In this document: positions 61,583 to 64,000 of the stretch, piece by piece
How positions within the stretch are numbered: position 1 is the first letter of the stretch
Layout: every line of letters begins with the position of its first letter
Source: Argyresthia goedartella
Taxonomy: Eukaryota; Arthropoda; Insecta; Lepidoptera; Argyresthiidae
Assembly (NCBI GenBank): GCA_949825045.1
Contig: OX463814.1
Coordinates: 31,576,383-31,640,382 of the forward strand
Length of the DNA: 64,000 nt
Direction: 5' to 3'
Translations under genes and position numbers: made by a program
Notes under the pieces: model-generated
Told to the model about the DNA's origin: nothing
Database searches by the model: none
The model's input: only the letters and a program-made list of their open reading frames with translations

Positions 61583-62027
61583 TTTGCCTCCACCCCGTAC
61601 GGAAAAACGAGTCGATATTGTTGTTAGAGTCGATACCCGGAACGGTCGGAAAACTCGGCCCGAGTTTGGATCATGTCATGTTCATGTTTCATGTAATGTT
61701 CGCCACAGGCCCCACCAGCGGCCCTAGCTACGAGTTTTTGTTGCTATCTCTTTCTCGCCACACGGAATGCTTATGGAGTGAGGGCTATCGAGTTTATTTC
61801 GCTGCTGGGGGAAGTCTCGCATGAAAAAAAACGGTAGACCTCATTAGCTCGGGGTTCCGGGTACAAAGCGGCTTAACTTGAATTTCCAAATGAAAAATTC
61901 CACGTGTTATATTACACAGCGGTCCTGGTGTTTGTAAGCCCGGCGGGCGCGCCCGATGCTAAACTTCCAAGTTGGACTAATACTCGTACGGCGAAGGAGG
62001 TATTTTTAACCTCCAACAACGAAAAAT
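61583..62027. other. Non-coding stretch left of a LINE
   Basis: Contains GGCTATCGAGTTTATTTCGC and CTAGCTACGAG-type pieces that I associate with lepidopteran dispersed repeats, but no firm assignment. No gene. Confidence 0.35.
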
Positions 62028-63385
62028 TTACAATGGAATCAAGGGAGACTTACTGAGATGGTTTGCATCTTACTTAGAAGACAGGCACCAATCTATCGCC
62101 CTTAATGGCAAACTGTCAAATGCAGTTTTGATAACCTCAGGCGTTCCTCAAGGATCTATTATAGGCCCATTTCTTTTTGTCATTTTTATCAATGATATAG
62201 CACAGTGTTTCCAACACTGTAACTACCTAATGTACACGGATGACCTAAAGGTCTATAGGGAAATCCATTCCGACATGGACACCGTGTTGCTCCAACAGGA
62301 CCTGGACAGACTTGAGGCTTACTGTACCGTTAATAGTATATCCCTAGCATACAATAAGTGTCAATATATAAGATTCACAAAACAGGTGATAGAGCGTAAT
62401 ACGCGTGAATATCATATAGGCGGACATGCATTGCAAAGGGTCACATGTATTCGGGACCTTGGCGTCTACTTTTATGCAAAGTTGACCTTCGATGCACACG
62501 TCGCACACATAACTAAGAAAGCTTATCAGATGCTTGGATTCCTCATGCGTACAACTAAGAGCTTTAAGAAACCCAAGTCCTTCCTCACGATTTACGGCTC
62601 TCTCGTTCGTTCCCATCTTGAATACGCATCCCCTATCTGGAATCCTTTCTATGCAACGTATGATGCACAAATTGAAATGGTTCAGAAGAAGTTCCTCCGT
62701 AGTCTCAATTACCGTGTCAGGGCTCCGAAGAGGTCATATGATATCCTGCTTACAAACTACAGACAGACGTCCCTCCACGATCGTCGCACCCTCGCGGACG
62801 CCGTTGTTCTCAAGCGGATCTGCACCAGTTACTACAACTGCCCAGAGCTTGTCTCCCTTATAAGGTACCATGTCCCGCTCAGAGCTCCGCGGCACAAGCG
62901 GCTCTTCCACGTGAAAGCCGCTCGCACCAATGCTGGTAAAAGGGCGCCAATAGGTCGACTCTGTGCATACCACGACAAAAACTTTGCAGAGGTCGACTTG
63001 TTTGATTCATCTGTCAATCGGTTTAAGCACTCCATACGCAAGCTGTTGTTCAAAAAACTCGAGGATAATCATCCTTGACTGTGGTGTGGTAATTTCATGC
63101 ACGTTTGTGCAATAGATGTACCCTGATTGTAAACAATGCACATTTTTCTCTCATATTTTGGTTTTTAATTTTAGTAAGAATGTATATTCTTAGCACCTAA
63201 GTACTTTAGTTGTTGCTCATTCGGAGCTAATTCTTCCCAAATCATTTAAGCCATAAGTGGGATACCCTAAGGGATAAGTTAGATTTTAATTAACTGTATA
63301 TTTATCCTTTGTTTGTTTTTGTAATGTAACTTGTCCTGTTTGTAACCCCTGAATAAATAAATAAAAAAAATAAAAAAAAAAAATT
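62028..63385 (+). mobile_element. Jockey/I-group LINE, 5'-truncated, open to its stop
   Basis: Coding begins within the RT at about 62037 (GIKGDLLRWFASYLEDRHQS) and is uninterrupted to TGA at 63076-63078. A 3' UTR of about 280 bases ends in AATAAATAAATAAAAAAAAT and a poly(A) at 63354-63383. The 5' truncation is typical of LINE insertions. The open frame over 340 codons suggests a fairly young copy. Confidence 0.9.
62037..63078 (+). pseudogene. Truncated LINE ORF2 (RT palm to C-terminus)
   Basis: Blocks in order: RWFASYLEDRHQSIALNG, SGVPQGSIIGPFLFVIFIND (motif B), LMYTDDLKVYREI (motif C, both Asp present), AYNKCQYIRFTKQ, CIRDLGVYFYAKLTFDAHV, LEYASPIWNPFYATYDAQIE and the C-terminal RRTLADAVVLKRI and FKHSIRKLLFKKL. 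The fingers, motif A and endonuclease are absent by truncation, so no active enzyme can be made. Within what remains there is no stop or frameshift. Confidence 0.88.
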
Positions 63386-63394
63386 AGATATGAG

Positions 63395-63685
63395 AACAAT
63401 TTAAATGATCAACAAAAAAAAATGTTCTTACCCAAAATGGAGCAATGATCACCAAAATACTGCGGTAGGTTAGGTGAAGGGTAAAGGGGGTGAGCGAAGC
63501 GAAGCCCCCTTTATCCTTCGTGTTAGGTTAAACATGTAAGAACAACAAAAAATATGTACTTAAAACATAAACAAGTACACAAAACAAAAAAAGAAGTTTG
63601 GTGATCCAAACACAATTTCTGGCGGTTGTCCGAATTTATTCGTAGTAAAATTTTTCGTGATCGTTTAAACACAAGCCGAAAAATA
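63395..63685 (-). repeat. Dispersed repeat A, inverted copy
   Basis: The reverse complement of 56894-57272: AATGATCACCAAAATACTGC, GGTAGGTTAGGTGAAGGGTA, AAGGGGGTGAGCGAAGCGAA, GCCCCCTTTATCCTTCGTGT and GATCGTTTAAACACAAGCCG. It retains the 15-bp-arm hairpin with one mismatch (about 63475-63520). It begins about ten bases after the LINE poly(A). Confidence 0.85.
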
Positions 63686-63689
63686 TTAT

Positions 63690-63870
63690 TTATAAGTTTG
63701 AAGCGTCGCTGTGTCGGCCGTGGCACCCTAGCGGTTAAACGGGTAGACGGATTTTAGTGGGTTTTTTTTTGTAGTTGATCTAGTACACTGCAATGGTTCT
63801 TAAATATGTTTTCTTAAAATCGGTTCATTAGTTCAAGAGTTATCAGCTCAACAAGGAATTTTCATTATGT
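63690..63870 (+). repeat. Dispersed repeat, 'GTCGGCCGTGGCACC...AAACGGGTAGACGG' type
   Basis: GAAGCGTCGCTGTGTCGGCC, GTGGCACCCTAGCGGTTAAA, CGGGTAGACGGATTTTAGTG, then a T-run and ATGGTTCTTAAATATGTTTT and AAATCGGTTCATTAG. Same order as 45315-45500. Confidence 0.65.
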
Positions 63871-64000
63871 GTCGGGTATGTTATAAACTTTAAAGTTATA
63901 GTTATATTTGAGCAGCATATTTATTTAGCCCAATAGTCCGTTTTGCTCGCGCTCATCTAGATTTTAAGTGATGCTAGAAACTATTCTTGAACTCTAATGT
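63871..64000. other. Window end
   Basis: No feature recognised. Confidence 0.3.

Overview
The window is AT-rich eukaryotic DNA, almost certainly from an insect and most probably a moth or butterfly. That assignment is an inference. It rests on a CYP6-type cytochrome P450 last exon with consensus splice signals, mariner-like maT elements whose transposase has DD37D spacing, BEL/Pao LTR sequences, several CR1/Jockey/R1-like LINEs, and tRNA-derived SINEs and short dispersed repeats of kinds I associate with lepidopteran genomes. No prokaryotic gene organisation, rRNA, genuine tRNA gene or CRISPR array is visible.

Host coding sequence is scarce: the P450 terminal exon (4662-4840, +), a candidate juxtamembrane/transmembrane exon (33714-34018, +) and a candidate 45-codon exon on the opposite strand (34665-34799, -). 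A SAM-like first exon (31880-31958, +) has a good start and donor but lies inside a possible transposon. Everything else is mobile or repetitive DNA, or AT-rich sequence in which I see nothing.

Layout. 1-3183: 3' part of a decayed BEL/Pao retrotransposon that lost its reverse transcriptase; a solo LTR of the same family sits at 25696-26225. 3996-4452: hAT-like repeat. 6386-10580: three LINE fragments, two of them head to head. 12901-14209: a full maT element with an open 346-residue transposase. 14262-17555: two fragments of an unusual YLDD reverse-transcriptase family and a Jockey-like LINE. 18306-22532: a Russian doll of a LINE split by a 3.5-kb element with 4-bp target duplication, itself split by a second maT. 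22657-23593: two inverted-repeat MITEs. 27594-28801: four 302-bp tandem units, each carrying a MITE. 31027-33246: possible TIR element containing the SAM exon and a large foldback. 35667-36005: 54-bp minisatellite. 39325-43612: a nearly complete LINE with ORF1, endonuclease and RT. 44335-50610: SINEs, hairpins, a G-run and LINE tails. 52290-53450: YLDD-family, Helitron and LINE fragments. 56804-60065: a third maT broken by a short repeat and by a LINE with a GC-rich chimeric 5' end. 62028-63385: a 5'-truncated LINE, followed by short repeats.

The genes do not form a pathway. The window mainly records successive insertions, several of which can be ordered because they interrupt one another at recognisable target duplications. 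The most distinctive items are the unclassified TGTAAYGG-ended element at 18924-22467, the multi-copy YLDD/DGKRPDG retroelement family, the open maT transposase, the MITE-bearing 302-bp array and the chimeric LINE insertion at 58023-59637.
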